Of a stretch of 64,000 nt of DNA, positions 14,117 to 26,302 are shown in pieces. Made by a program: the position numbers and the translations under genes. Origin of the DNA: Pterobdella sp. o SKG-2022 (taxonomy: Eukaryota; Annelida; Clitellata; Hirudinida; Piscicolidae); NCBI GenBank assembly GCA_964035795.1, contig OZ038321.1, positions 3,764,721 through 3,828,720 on the forward strand. Reading direction: 5' to 3'. Below the pieces are notes generated by a model that searched no databases, was not told the origin of the DNA, and saw nothing but the letters and a program-made list of their open reading frames with translations. Position 1 is the stretch's first letter; every line of letters starts with the position of its first letter.

Positions 14117-17100
14117 AAAATGTCAGCCGTCACAAATATTATTTCCGAAATTGATAGTATTCAGACAGCGCTTAGCACATTACGTAGCAATGTCTTAGAC
14201 TTTTTAAAGTCTGAGGAACCCTCGGTTCCCAAAAAAGAGGGCGAAAACCGAAGACGACTACATTATCAATATCTCAATCAGCAATCCATACTTTCTCGAC
14301 CACTTTATCTTTATCTTTCTGTTCGACCATTCCATCTCTTTCAATTACTTCTCTTTCTACATTTCCTCCAGCTACCACCTTTTTCTCAACTAGCTCATCT
14401 TCAGCCACCTCTTCGACTAGTTCAACTTCAACCATCTCTTTGACTAATTCATCTCCTATTACTACTTCATCTTCATCAACCTCAGCTTCAACAACTTCTT
14501 CAACTTCATCTACAAGCAAGACATCTTCAACCTCTTCACTTTCTGCTTCTACAACCACTTCATCTCTTAGTTCAATTAATAATTTTCCATCATTAATTTT
14601 CCTAGAATCATTCACACCAACCAATTCAACCACATCTATTCTTACTACTAATTCATCTCAACCTACTTACAGCACTATTGTCAAATCAAAAAACATGCAC
14701 ACCCTCTCTCATCCATCCACTAACAAAATTTCACACTCACTCCTCCCCATCCAACATAAAATCCCTTCTATTAAAAAAACTCCACCCATTATTAAATATT
14801 CTACCAAAGTTATCTCAACCACAGGTGAGACTCCTAGTGAATTGTGCAGGAGATTGGTTTCGTCCATCAACTTTTGACAACAAGCCTTTAAATCTTTTTC
14901 TCAGCATGTTCGAGAGTCTACTGATGCTGTTGTTTGGGAAGCTGACTCTGCTGATTCACTCAAGGATGCCAAACTTTTCCTTTCTTTTCTTCCCAACATC
15001 CGCCTCCATGGCCCAGTTTTTTTGAATCCAACAATCACCGTTCTGGGTCTACCGACATGAGTTACTAATGAGAAACTTGAAACCTCTTTCAATCTCCTCT
15101 TTCCATCTGCTGATCCCAGCGCTTTCGGTGCCTTTAGGCACAGGCCCAACGCACGAAACCCTTCTACTCGTGACTGGCTTATTCAAGTTCCAAGCAATGT
15201 TTTCCCCATGCTGAACAAGTCCAAGAATGTACATCTCCCTTTTGGTAGATTCCCTTTCCACTCTCGCATCCTGACCAACTAGATGTCTGAATTGTCAGAC
15301 TTATGGTCATAACATATCTAAGTGCCAAAATCCTAGAGTAGGTGAGCACTGTGGCAAAGACCTTTCGTCTGACAACTACCCTAAAACCTCTCCTTTTTTT
15401 TGTGTTTCCTACTTTAAATCAAATCGCTCTTGCCATGACCACGTCACAACATCCTTCTCTTGTCCCCCTTATAGACAACAAGTGCGACTCAAGATGGGAC
15501 GTACGGCTTGGGAATGACGATCAGCCCCTCATCCTAAAGTCCACAATGTACCTTTGTCTACTAGATTCGCTCTCCTCAATCCTAGGCCTACTCGTAGTAA
15601 ATCTTCTATTATACTCGATACTATCCTTTCTCTTAAACTTGATATTATTGCTTTGACGGAAACTTGGATTCCTGAAAACGCAGACAATATCACAAAATAT
15701 GACATTGTGCCTCATGGCTTTCATGTCTTGCACTCACACCGACCCATTGGTAAATGAGGTGGAGGTATTTCTGTAATTTCCAGAAACTCCATTAGAATGG
15801 ATGCCATTAAATCCCCGTCCCACTCTTCTTTTGAATCATTGACAGCCAAAGTGTCTTTTTCGTCATTGTTTGTTTCTATCGGTGATCTACCGTCCTCCAA
15901 GCACCGGCAAATTTATCGGCGAGCTCACGTCTCATCTATATTTCTTTTATTCTCTTTCTTCAAATTTTATATTGGCCGGTAATTTCAACATCCCATCTTA
16001 ATTGATATTTTGAATAGACACTTCAATATTTCTGATCTCGCTCTTTCCTGGTTTCGCTCTTACCTTTCTCAACGTTCTCAGTTCGTTAAAATGGACAATT
16101 TCTCTTCTTCTCTTACATCACTCAACTCAGGCGTGCCGCAAGGCTCCGTTCTGGGACCAATCCTCTTCTCTCTTTATACATCACCCATGTGTAGCATTAT
16201 TGTACAGCACGACTTGCTTTTTCACCAGTTCGCTGATGACATCACTCTTTTCACCGGAGTCTCTCACCCAGATCCTAGCCCCACTCTTCTTAAATTATCC
16301 AGTTGTCTTTCCGCTCTAAACTCCTGGTTTTTCCAAAGCCAACTGAATCTAAACCCTACTAAGAGTGGGGTGATGTTTGTCGGCAGCTCTCGTCTTTTAG
16401 CAAAATACAATCTCCCTTCTGTGGTAACTCTCGACGGCACCACACTTACTATATCTTCCAAGCTCAAAAGCTTAGGTGTCACCTTAGATCCAAATTTGAA
16501 CTTTGCTCACTTTATTTTTCAAATAATCCAATCTTCCAATTTCCATATCTATGCCATAAAACAAGTACGCAAATTCTTACCTCTTTCCACTGCTAATGCC
16601 CTTTTTATATCACTAGTTCTTTCCAGATTGGACTACTGTAATTCTCTTCTTTGCGGGCAGCCAAACTATCTTTAATTCAAACTTCAAGCCCTCCAAAACC
16701 ACGCGGCCAAGACGGTTCTTCAAGCTGATTATTTCAGCTCTTCCAGCAACTGTCTTGATCGTTTGCACTGGCCACCTGTCTCCCAAAGATGCAAGTTTAA
16801 ATTACTTTGGTTCATTGCATGCACTCTCAAGTTTGAACAACCTGCTTATCTTTTTGATCTTTTGTCAATCAGACACACACGTCAACCACTCAAATCCTTG
16901 CACTCTGGTCTCCAGCTTCATCAACCTGTTTCTTCAGGCTTGTTTACTAGTCGCTCTTTTTCTCACCAGGCTCCACGTCTGTGAGATTCACTTCCTTCTA
17001 ACTTGCGCTCATCGCCTTCTCTCATGAACTTTCGCAAACTTTTGAAAACTCACTTATACCATAAACATCCCCAGTCATAATCTCTTACAAATCTTGAGCG

Positions 17101-17145
17101 CCTCTGAAGCGCCATATAGATTTCTATTATTATTATATTTTTTTT

Positions 17146-17409
<264 letters not shown>

Positions 17410-20218
17410 GGTAGCATAAGGATATATAAAAGCACAGTGAAAAAACCTTCGAAACTGAGTTTGTCCTTTTGAATTGACTTTTAAGACCTTGTCTTTCATG
17501 CGAGAATGTTACTTGAATGAATCATTTCCTTGTTAAACATTTGTGAGAAGTAGATGGAACTAGCTGTTTTTTAAAACCTTAGGCTTTTTCAGTGTAACAA
17601 AGTTTAGCCAAAAGTATTTCCCACAAAAAATTTTCATTGAAGGCATCGAAAATATTTGAAATATGAATATAGCATCCATTGTTAACAAGACTTGAACCCT
17701 TCATTCGTTATGTTTCAAATGACTCAAAATTATTTTTGAAATTGAAAACACGTCGAACTCTTGGTACATGGCGGTCATATGTCGCATAGTCTAGCTTCTA
17801 TACCATCCCTATCATTATATTTTCACATCGAATGTTCCTACGTCTTTGAAAACTTGATGCAAATAAAAATTTTAATCAGAGAATTCAAAAGATCAGAAAG
17901 CTCATGTGTAGAGTGTGCCATTGTTTGCTTGCATTGCCGCATGTGTGTCTCTTAATTAAAAGCCATAAATATATCTAATTCATTAGATATTCTTTTTGAA
18001 TTTTGTTTGAAATGAGCTTGAAAGTTTAAGTTTTTTTCAATCAATTTTTGAAACCGAGTTTCCAATTCAAAGGTTAATTTAGTTTGAAGAGTTAATCTAT
18101 CAAAAGTATTTGTATCGGAGATTTGACGTTCCATTCAGCTCTCTTGTGCGAATGAATTGAGCCTTGACAAAGTAAAACTTACAAATAAACTTTTTTAAAG
18201 GAAAACGATATTATCTTTTATATTTAAATAAAATTAAATACAAGCATCAAATATTATAAGCAGATATATACATATATAAGTTTTCTAATAGATTTATTGA
18301 GAACCAAAAGCTATAAAACTCTAAAAAATACAATGACTCTAAAAAATTAAATTTTTTTAAATTTGAATTAAAAATATTGATTTAAAAAATTAGGTCTAGA
18401 TATAACGTGGTGTTATTGAAACATAAATTGACATCAATTTTAAAATTGTTACTTTCGAAAGCGTCAAGCCGCATTTGATTGTATTTAAACGAGGCATTCG
18501 TCGCTATATGAACTCCAGAAGTTTGCTTGGGTTTGCTTTAAAAGTGCATGCGACTTAGGAATATTTGTCTTAATTAGACAGACACTCCTACAAATCGTCC
18601 CCCGGTGTTTTCTTCTAAAGGCTTGTAAAGTTATGGGCTAAAAGTTTAATTATTTTAAGTTTCAAGAATTCCTAAAAATATATTCTGTTTAGTTTTTTAT
18701 AACTTTTTGGGGAAATAAATTCAGAATTATTCGGCTTGTTTTTTTTTATCCTTGACCATTGATTTTTGTTTGAATGCAGGCAATCTTTCATAATAGTCTG
18801 AGATAAATTTCAAAATTGTTTGTTTCGTTACTGTCAAGCATTTATTTTCAATGATTATAATTATCATTTTGGAAATGATACAATTTAACATGCGAATAAA
18901 GCTTTTTGTTTAAAGCTTGCAAACTCAAGGTTTTAATTCAAGGTGTAATTTTTCTTTTCTCAAACGCTTACTTAAGAGTTTTTTCATTAAAATATTTTTG
19001 TTTGCTTTATAAATAATCTTTTTTTTGGTAAAATTTAATTTGAATTGTACTCTGAACAGAAATTTAGAGCGATTCTTGTTGGTTTAAGTAATTTAGAATT
19101 TTTGACCATTTAGTTTTTTAAGCGTTCTTAAAAATTTTAACTTTTTAATTCTCTTTTTTATGTTTGTGTAGTCTCGCAGGAGTTGGCAATTGATTGGTAG
19201 CAAATTTGTGCTGTAGAAAGTTGAAAACTACGGAAGCCCAATAAAAAACATTTTTCCGTCATTTATTTAGAAATACAAGTATCCCGAGGAATGAAAAGAA
19301 TTGATTGTATTAAATATTGAAGGGTTTACAAATAAAAAAATATCTAGCTGAAAGATGGAAATTTGTCAAAGTTTAGAGCTTGCCAATATAGCTGCTTTTA
19401 TATGTTTCGATGGGCTTTAAAATGCTCAAAAGTATTTGTTATGTGGCGATGGAGACGAAGGATTAATCATGGAGAAAAAGCGACCTGGCTTTTGAAACAA
19501 CAATACAAACTTTTTACTAGAAAAAATAATTCATAATAATTGAAGCCCAGCTACGGAATACTCTCTCCAGCACATTGTCTTTAAGAAACAGACTATATAT
19601 GTAACATGCACGCAAAACTGTTATAATAAGCTACATGGAAAGTTACATAGCGATTCAAAGAAGATATGTTCTATGTATGAAAAGTTTTTATAATACAATG
19701 CACAACACAAATACACAACAGAGCGCGTAAACTGTAAAGAATCACAAAGAAAGCTAAGAAAATGAAAATAGGCAGGAATTGGTCCCAGGGGCGTTTGTTT
19801 CAGTTTCATTTATATTTTTGTATACATTTCTTTGTACATTCTAGCTGCTTTTGTTATTGAATCACTTTCTAACATCAATTATCTTCATTTGTTATAAGAT
19901 TTATCATTAAACTCTGTATCTGCCCATGTGATTTTTGCCATTTTATCTATGCTTCTAGTTTTTAAAATTATATGAGATATTTTTAATAAATATTTTTCTG
20001 AATTTTATAATTCATTCTGTGAATTATTTTAGTTTTAAAAACTTTTGTTTTTTCTCGGAGCAAAACTTAAAAAATCAATCAATCGCTTTTTACCCTTTAG
20101 AGATCAAATATAAGTTTTAAACAACAATAACTCTTCTGCAGAAAGATTAATTTTCGCTAATTAACCTATTAAATTTTTTTATAAATAGTTGAAATCAAAA
20201 TTCAGGAAAAAAACTAAC
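17410..20218. other. AT-rich region, probably intron of the minus-strand gene at 20.2 kb
   Basis: No convincing gene is visible. One possible minus-strand terminal exon lies at about 18577-18618: a cctttag acceptor followed by ENTGGRFVGVSV and a TAA. It starts at phase 1, whereas the exon at 20219 ends at phase 0, so it cannot join directly. The 60- to 64-codon open frames here look like chance. Confidence 0.4.
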
Positions 20219-20944
20219 TTTATCAATTAGAAGTGTTTCCTTCAAAAGGTTTGGATCCAAAAACTTGACTGGAAAGGGCCCTTGGAATGCATTTTGTTGC
20301 AGCTGTTGTTTGAACGACTCCAACACCAACTTCCTGGCCTCTATCTTCTTGCCAAGCATATCCAACTTGCAACCCACGTGATCGTAAGGTGAGTGCGATA
20401 ATTTTGCATTCCTCGCATTGCTCTTCATTTCAGCCGCTTTGAAAGATGAAAAGTTTTCTTGAATTTTGTTTAGTTTTATTTTTTGTTTTTTGTTTTGGTG
20501 CAGCAACATTTGGAACGCTATCATGGGCTCAGAGATGCAACCCTCAAACTCCCCCAATTGATCACCATCTTCATAAAAGTTAGTTGATCTTGTTTTTTTT
20601 CTTGTGAAATTGTCTTTAGATATGTTTCCGCTTTTATCTCCGTGTCTGTTATCCCAATCTAAACTAGGAAAGTTCGTGAAATGCTGCCAATTCGCCAAAT
20701 TATCATCTTTAAAGTCTAAATGGAAATCATGCGGATAGCTATGGATTTGATTCATTTCCAAAAGTATCCGACCTTTTCTCATTTGATCTTTCGAACACGC
20801 TTCGTTGAAGTAAGGGTTATGAAACATTGTTCTATTCATGAACTCATCTTCACATTTCTGGGGTGGTTCTTCCCTCCACTTGCTTGAGTCTGTGCTTCTG
20901 GGCAAAGACCCCGAAACCCGTCCTACTACCCTCCTTACCTCCAT
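20219..20944 (-). CDS. Unrecognised protein, probable first coding exon
   Basis: The frame opens with ATG at 20944 and runs 242 codons to a gttagt donor after AAA at 20219. The seven codons beyond the donor before the stop are probably intron. The product is hydrophilic, with no signal peptide or membrane segment. It starts MEVRRVVGRVSGSLPRS. Near the end it has a Lys/Gln-rich, possibly coiled-coil stretch (MLLHQNKKQKIKLNKIQENF), then KKIEARKLVLESFKQQLQQ. I do not recognise the family. The length of the frame and its GC content, above the surrounding DNA, support a real exon. It is divergent from the glycosyltransferase gene starting at 22596, with 1.65 kb between them. Confidence 0.65.
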
Positions 20945-22595
20945 CTTATTTTATTTGACAGTTTTCCTGGATATTTTTGTATTTATTCAAAACAAGTCTT
21001 TATCGGTTTTTTTAGTAGGAAATTATTATTAATTTCCGCTCATAAATTTAAGTTTTTTGTTTATGAGAAAAAGCAAGATTTAAAATATTTTTTGAGTTCA
21101 AAATTTAAACATTTGAACATATGTTCATTTTCTTGAAAAAACATTTCAAGCTGAAAAAACTCGAAAATGCGGAGGAAAGGCAGTGACAGACATTTATATA
21201 CTGTTCTGGGGTAGTTTATTGATGACAATTTAAGCATGTATGATTATAATAACTTATCATTAATATTTTTTAACATTTTTAATGAACTTAAAAATTAGGA
21301 AAAAATCTATTTTTAAATAAATCGTCCATTGAACTATAAATTTCAATGTCGTAAGATTGATTACTGTGGCTATAATCCTTCTGCATCATCATATATGCAC
21401 AGTCTTATATAAACCTCTGTTACTGCTTCAATTCTTAATCATCAGAATTATTTTTTCTTAATTCAAAACTATTTTCAGCGTGTATTTTAAAAATTTTGAT
21501 TAGCTATGTTTCAATAGCGCGTAAAAACTTGAAAACGTCAGTAATTTTTGAAGGAAGAAAAGAATTCAATGGGAAGTGTTTTTTATATTAATACTTTGGA
21601 ATGTTCTTTTGCAAGGGGTATTTGGAAGGTTTGTATAAGAGTGAACTTATATACTTTTAATTGACCTCACCCTTGTTAGGATTTGCGGGATTAGTTGCCG
21701 CTGTATTTTACAAATTGCCTGGTCTTTTTCAAATTTTTTACGAAATTGTAAGGTAACAAAAAGAATTTTTTTTTTGCTTTATGCATGTATTTACGAATTT
21801 GCAGTTTTTTTTCGTTTTTCTAAAAAAGCTATTGTTTCAATTTTAGTTTTCGTTTTATTGGTTTAGAATATTTTTGAAATTTTATGAGTCTTCCACGGCA
21901 CATAAGATTCTTTTTAATCCTGCATCTAGTTACAAGTAACAGTACTGAGCAAGTCAAATAAACTTTCACAAAAAAATTTTATCAAATGAAGTATTCTTCA
22001 CCATAGTATTAATAAAGCTATTTTCATTAAAGTCTTCATCAATCAAAAATTAATAAATCTAAGCAATACAAAAAACCGTGTACATTTGTTAGGTAAGCTT
22101 CATCTATCAAAATCCCATATAGTTTCATGCTATTTATTTTACAAGCTTTTCTTCAATGCTATCTCTTCCATATTGAAAAACATGGTATTAACATAGTGAT
22201 TTTTCCAGATTTCCTGCAGCAATGATAATTTGCACCTTTTCAATATTCATGCGTATGTTCTTTGATTGTGGATGGGTTGATTAGCATATATAATAGAGAA
22301 GGCCAATTAAATGTAAATAAATACTGTAATTATAGATAACACAAAATTTTTTCGTGATAAAATAACTTTTATATACTCGTAAAATTTTGATGAATATAGT
22401 TTGTACATAAAAACTTGAATTTTCTTATAAAATGTACTCTTAAAAGTGGAAAAATCCCTGATGTAAGCAGTATCTTTGAGAATTCAGGTAAAACTTTAAA
22501 AAAGTAAACAAACCTTACCACACTCGAATAACCATGAAATGTAAAAACACTGTTTGCGACTTAAAAATTGAATTTCTAGAAAATAGTTTGAAAAA
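20945..22595. other. Shared upstream region between two divergent genes
   Basis: The region is AT-rich with no supported exon, and should hold the promoters of the 20.9 kb (minus) and 22.6 kb (plus) genes. No TATA box can be singled out because TATA-like strings are everywhere. Confidence 0.4.
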
Positions 22596-25500
22596 ATGAA
22601 GAAATATGTTAGAAAAATAATCTTTGCGTTGTTAACTCTGATGTTTTCTCTTTTCAATATATACAAATCCCTGCGCACCAATTACAGTTCAACAAGTCTG
22701 AAAGCATTCTTCAAATTTTCTTCGTATCAAAACAGCCTCGAAGCTTATAATAATTCCAAGTTCGAATATTTATTTCAACTTGATCACACCCCCTTGCAGT
22801 CAAAACTTTCACTACTGGGAAAACCCCATAACCAGTCCCATTATCCAGATGTATATGATGAGAATGCTCGAAAACTGCCTTTCTGGAGGTCTGTTGTGAA
22901 AGATGGTAACTATACCAAACAAAAAGATGCTTTCGGGGATGATATTGAAGAATATTATTTTCTCGTCGTTGTTTTGCAAGTGTGTTTTTTTCAAAATTAT
23001 TTTTGTGAATATTGCTTATTCGTTAGAGTATATAATTTCTGAAATTTGATAGAATAAAAATTTATAGTCTTTTGAATTACATATACTGTTTTGTTTTAAA
23101 ATTGTAATTTTTTAACAATAAGCAAAAAGACATACATTCTGTCTTATAAAGAATGCAAAGTCTATTCAGGTGCGGCTGTACTCTTATGACAAAGCTAAAT
23201 GGTCAATAAGAGAGTTGAAACAGTGGATGCACTACTTGCTCTTAGCTGGTGTTGAGCACTTTTTGATATGTGATCATTACTTGCATAAATATGAACAATT
23301 TGAAGAATTTTTGAGTCGCTATCAAAGACTTGGTTTAATAACTTACGTGCCTTGGAATGCCATCAGAAATCCGATGCAGTCCCAGATTAAGTGTTATCAA
23401 AGGTTTATCAAAAGATTCAAAAAGTACCATTTGTGGCATATGGCTATTGATATAGATGAGTATCCTTTCTCAGAACTCGACTTGAATGAAAACTTTTTAG
23501 TAAGGTTTATTCTATTTCTTATTGATTTAGAATAACCACTTCGAGATGAAATTGTTTTTAAAAATTTAATTATGCGGAACAAATATTTTAAAAAATAATA
23601 ATTTTTAGATATTTACAAAGTCTGCCTGATGACGTCAGTGAAGTTTCAATGCCGAACTACTTGATGCTTGGGAGAGGAAACCGCAGTGAGAGCTACCATT
23701 TTTATGCAATTTCAAACGAATAATAATAATAATTAGTTATTTGTATAGCGCCTTTTACGCGTCGTTAAAAGGCGCTATACAGAGTAGAGGACCGTAGGCC
23801 GGCACGTTTAGGAGGGAGTAAGAGGTTAAAAAGATAGGAAGGCGAAGTAGAATAAGAAATTTTGTAAATGAGAGTACAGATTTTGAAAGAAAAGCGAAAG
23901 TGAGGAGGTAGCCAGTGAAGATCGACAAGAGATGGAGAGATATGGGAGAATTTAGAAGTATGAGAGACCAGGCGTGCAGCAGAGGTGAAAGGTTTAATTA
24001 GAGGGTAGAGACTAGATTTAGGAAGATTAATGTACAAAAAGTTGCAGTAATCAAGTCGGGAGAGAACAAGAGAGCAGACAAGAATCTTAAGAGAGGCATC
24101 ATCGAGATAAGAAGAGATCTGTCTAATACGACGTAGGTGAAAAAAACAAGAAGAAGCAACAGAGAGGATTTGAGAATTAAAAGAAAGAGAAGAACCGAGG
24201 AGAAAGCCAAGACAGCGAATAGTGGAAGAGGGATAGATAGTTAGGTCAGAAATCGTAATGAGAGGGAGAGAGGAAGAAAGAGATTTAGACTTAGAAAGAT
24301 AGATAAAGGTAAATTTCGAGGAATTAAGTTTTAGATGCATGGAGTCACTCCATGAAAGAATAGAAAAGAGACAGAGACTAAGCCTTTTAAAAGTAGAAGA
24401 AAGGGAAGAAAGAGGAAAAGGAGAGAAGATGTAGGTGTCGTCGGCAAAAAGCGGACTTTGAAAAGAGAAAGATTCGATGAGACAAGAGAGCTGAAAGGTA
24501 TAAAGAATAAAGAAAAGAAGTCCAAGAACAGATCCCTGAGAAATACCAAAAGGAACAGAAAAAGGAGAAGAAGGGTTGTTAGTAGAAACAGCGGAGGAAC
24601 GGTTAGAAAGATAGGAGGTAAGCCAGGAAAGTGAGAAGCCGGAAATACCGAAAGGGGAGTTGAGATGCTGCAGTAAAAGTGAGTGTTCAACAGTATCAAA
24701 AGCGGAAGAGAAGTCGAAAGAAAGGAGAAGAGAAAACTTACCAGAGTCGGAAGCTAGAAGAGCATCATTAAAGATTTTTGGAAGGCAGGTTTCAGTAGAG
24801 TGAGAGGCTTGAAAGCCGGATTGGGTAGAGGGAAGAAGATTGTTAGAAAGAAGAAAGTTTGAAAGTTGGAGGTAAATAGCTTTTTCGAGAATTTTGGAGA
24901 TAAAGAAAATGTTAGAAATAGGACGGTAGTTGGAGCTGATAAAAGGATTGAGAGAAGGTTTTTTCAGTATTGGAGTAACGATAGATGATTTAAAGAAGGT
25001 GGGAAATTTAGAAGTAGCTAGAGAAAGGTTAATAAGATTGAGAATAATGGGATAGAAGAAAGAGGAAAGATCATTAAGGGTTTTTGGAGAAATAAGGTCA
25101 AAGGAGCAGTAAGATGAAGATACAGATTTGATGATGGAGATGAGGTCTGTGAAGGTGATGGGTGAAAAGTGAGAAAGAGAGACAAAGGTAAGAGAAGACG
25201 CTGGAGAAGTGTGAGATGAAGAGCGATTAGTTTTAATAGAAAGAATCTTGTGAAAATAGTTCTTAAAATCTTGAGAAGGAAAAGGAGGAGAAGGAGGGGA
25301 TTATTTGGAGAGAATGCGATTGAGATTTTTCCAACGAGAGGAAGAAGAGGAAGCAGAGTTGATGGAAGAAATAAGAAAATTTGAGTGTTTGGAGTGGAGG
25401 AGAGAGCGATAGGTTGATAGGCTTTTTCAAGCCGAAAATAAATAAACTTCATTAAATGACCATTGAAATTTTGAACCGAGGTGGTAATATGGTTGTAAGG

Positions 25501-25893
25501 AGAATTAACAGAATGACTAGAAAACCAGCAAACCTTTTGTCTAAACCAATCTACAGGTATCCAGATTTTAAAAAAATTTGAATGACAAAATATTTTGGTT
25601 AATGACGTTTTGAGAGCGTATTTCAAATGTATTGCAGACCAGAAAAACTGGCAGCCGCGGCCGTACATCACAACCATATTGCCAAAGGAAAGAGGATCGA
25701 TGCGGAACATCACAAACTTAAAATGCTTCATTATTGGGGAGGAAGAGATCAGAATTGGGGACCAGACACCGAAAAAACTTTGAACATCACTGATGAAATG
25801 AATTTAATGAAAAATGTTTGGGCTGATAAAATAGAAAATTCTTTGCTGACTTTTGGTGAAATTAGTGCATTGTCAAATTTAACCGGTCCCTAA
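22596..25893 (+). CDS. Glycosyltransferase family 92 protein, interrupted by a LINE
   Basis: Exon 1 is 22596-22979 (128 codons). Residues 8-26 (IIFALLTLMFSLFNIYKSL) form an N-terminal signal anchor, so this is a type II Golgi-type enzyme with several N-glycosylation sites. Exon 2 (23170-23504) carries the catalytic core: LKQWMHYLLLAGVEHFLICD, then HMAIDIDEYPF with the acidic DxD-like motif of the family. Exon 3 (from 23609) gives YLQSLPDDVSEVSMP...NRSESYHFYAISN. Exon 4 (25638, or slightly upstream, to the TAA at 25893) gives RPEKLAAAAVHHNH, the family's conserved RPE...H region. GT92 members transfer galactose to glycans or glycolipids (family knowledge). Exon 3 runs straight into the tail of an antisense LINE and meets a stop at 23722. 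No phase-compatible GT donor precedes that stop, so the gene may be broken in this haplotype. Confidence 0.85.
23722..25618 (-). mobile_element. 5'-truncated L2/CR1-like LINE inside the GT92 gene
   Basis: On the minus strand the RT frame is open from about 25300 down to 23765, with one stop near 25305 in the upstream linker. RT motifs in order are SNYRPISNIFFISKILEKA, LLSFDFSSAFDTVEH, GISQGSVLG, FADDT (24434-24448) and SLVLSRLDYCN, ending DLHWLPPHFR and LRSSTLYSAF. Both catalytic Asp of FADD are intact. The 3' end is a perfect stem (TAGCGCCTTTTA / TAAAAGGCGCTA) followed by (ATT)n. An imperfect repeat ATTTCAAA(C/T)G at 23712-23721 and 25619-25628 may be the target-site duplication. The element is antisense to the host gene. 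Confidence 0.85.
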
Positions 25894-25897
25894 TAAA
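25892..25897 (+). promoter_or_regulatory. Poly(A) signal overlapping the GT92 stop codon
   Basis: AATAAA begins within the TAA stop codon at 25891-25893. If used, the 3' UTR would be only a few tens of bases, which would fit the 409-bp gap to the PDS5 start. Confidence 0.45.
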
Positions 25898-26302
25898 TAT
25901 AAAATGGGTCACATGAGATATTTAAAATTAGTTCACATTTTTCTAATTTACGAATAAAAAAATTCAAACATAAAAATGATAAGTCGTTATTTTTAGGAAT
26001 TATTTAACTTTCAATACTTAGCGCCATACTGTTTTGAATGACTGTTGAGTTACGTTTGCAATTGAGAGGCTGTTCTTTTTTCTATAAACTTCTATAGAAT
26101 ATTTGAATTCAATTTAAAATTTCCAAAAAATAATGCTTCAAATCGAGATATTTAAATCGAAAATTCTATAAAAAATCCCGGCTCAATTCTTTTTGCCGCC
26201 TCGCTTTGCATTGACTTAATAACAAATAAATCCTTTGATAATTAATATAATCAACAATTGTTTGACGTTTTCCGAAATTGACAAGTTTTTGCTAAAAGTT
26301 GA
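25894..26302. promoter_or_regulatory. Short intergenic region upstream of PDS5
   Basis: Only 409 bases separate the GT92 stop from the PDS5 start codon, so the PDS5 promoter and 5' UTR must lie here unless a noncoding exon lies further upstream. No clear motif beyond AT-richness is seen. Confidence 0.4.

Noticed and set aside
14274..14633. 119-residue acidic minus-strand frame (Glu/Val-rich)
   Set aside because: Antisense shadow of the Ser/Thr-rich LINE ORF1 segment.
25018..25731. 237-residue minus-strand frame
   Set aside because: A shifted frame over the LINE plus the antisense of the GT92 C-terminal exon; the LINE coding frame here is a different one.
25595..25783. 62-residue plus-strand frame overlapping the GT92 last exon
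   Set aside because: An alternative frame; RPEKL...HHNH in the other frame matches the GT92 family.
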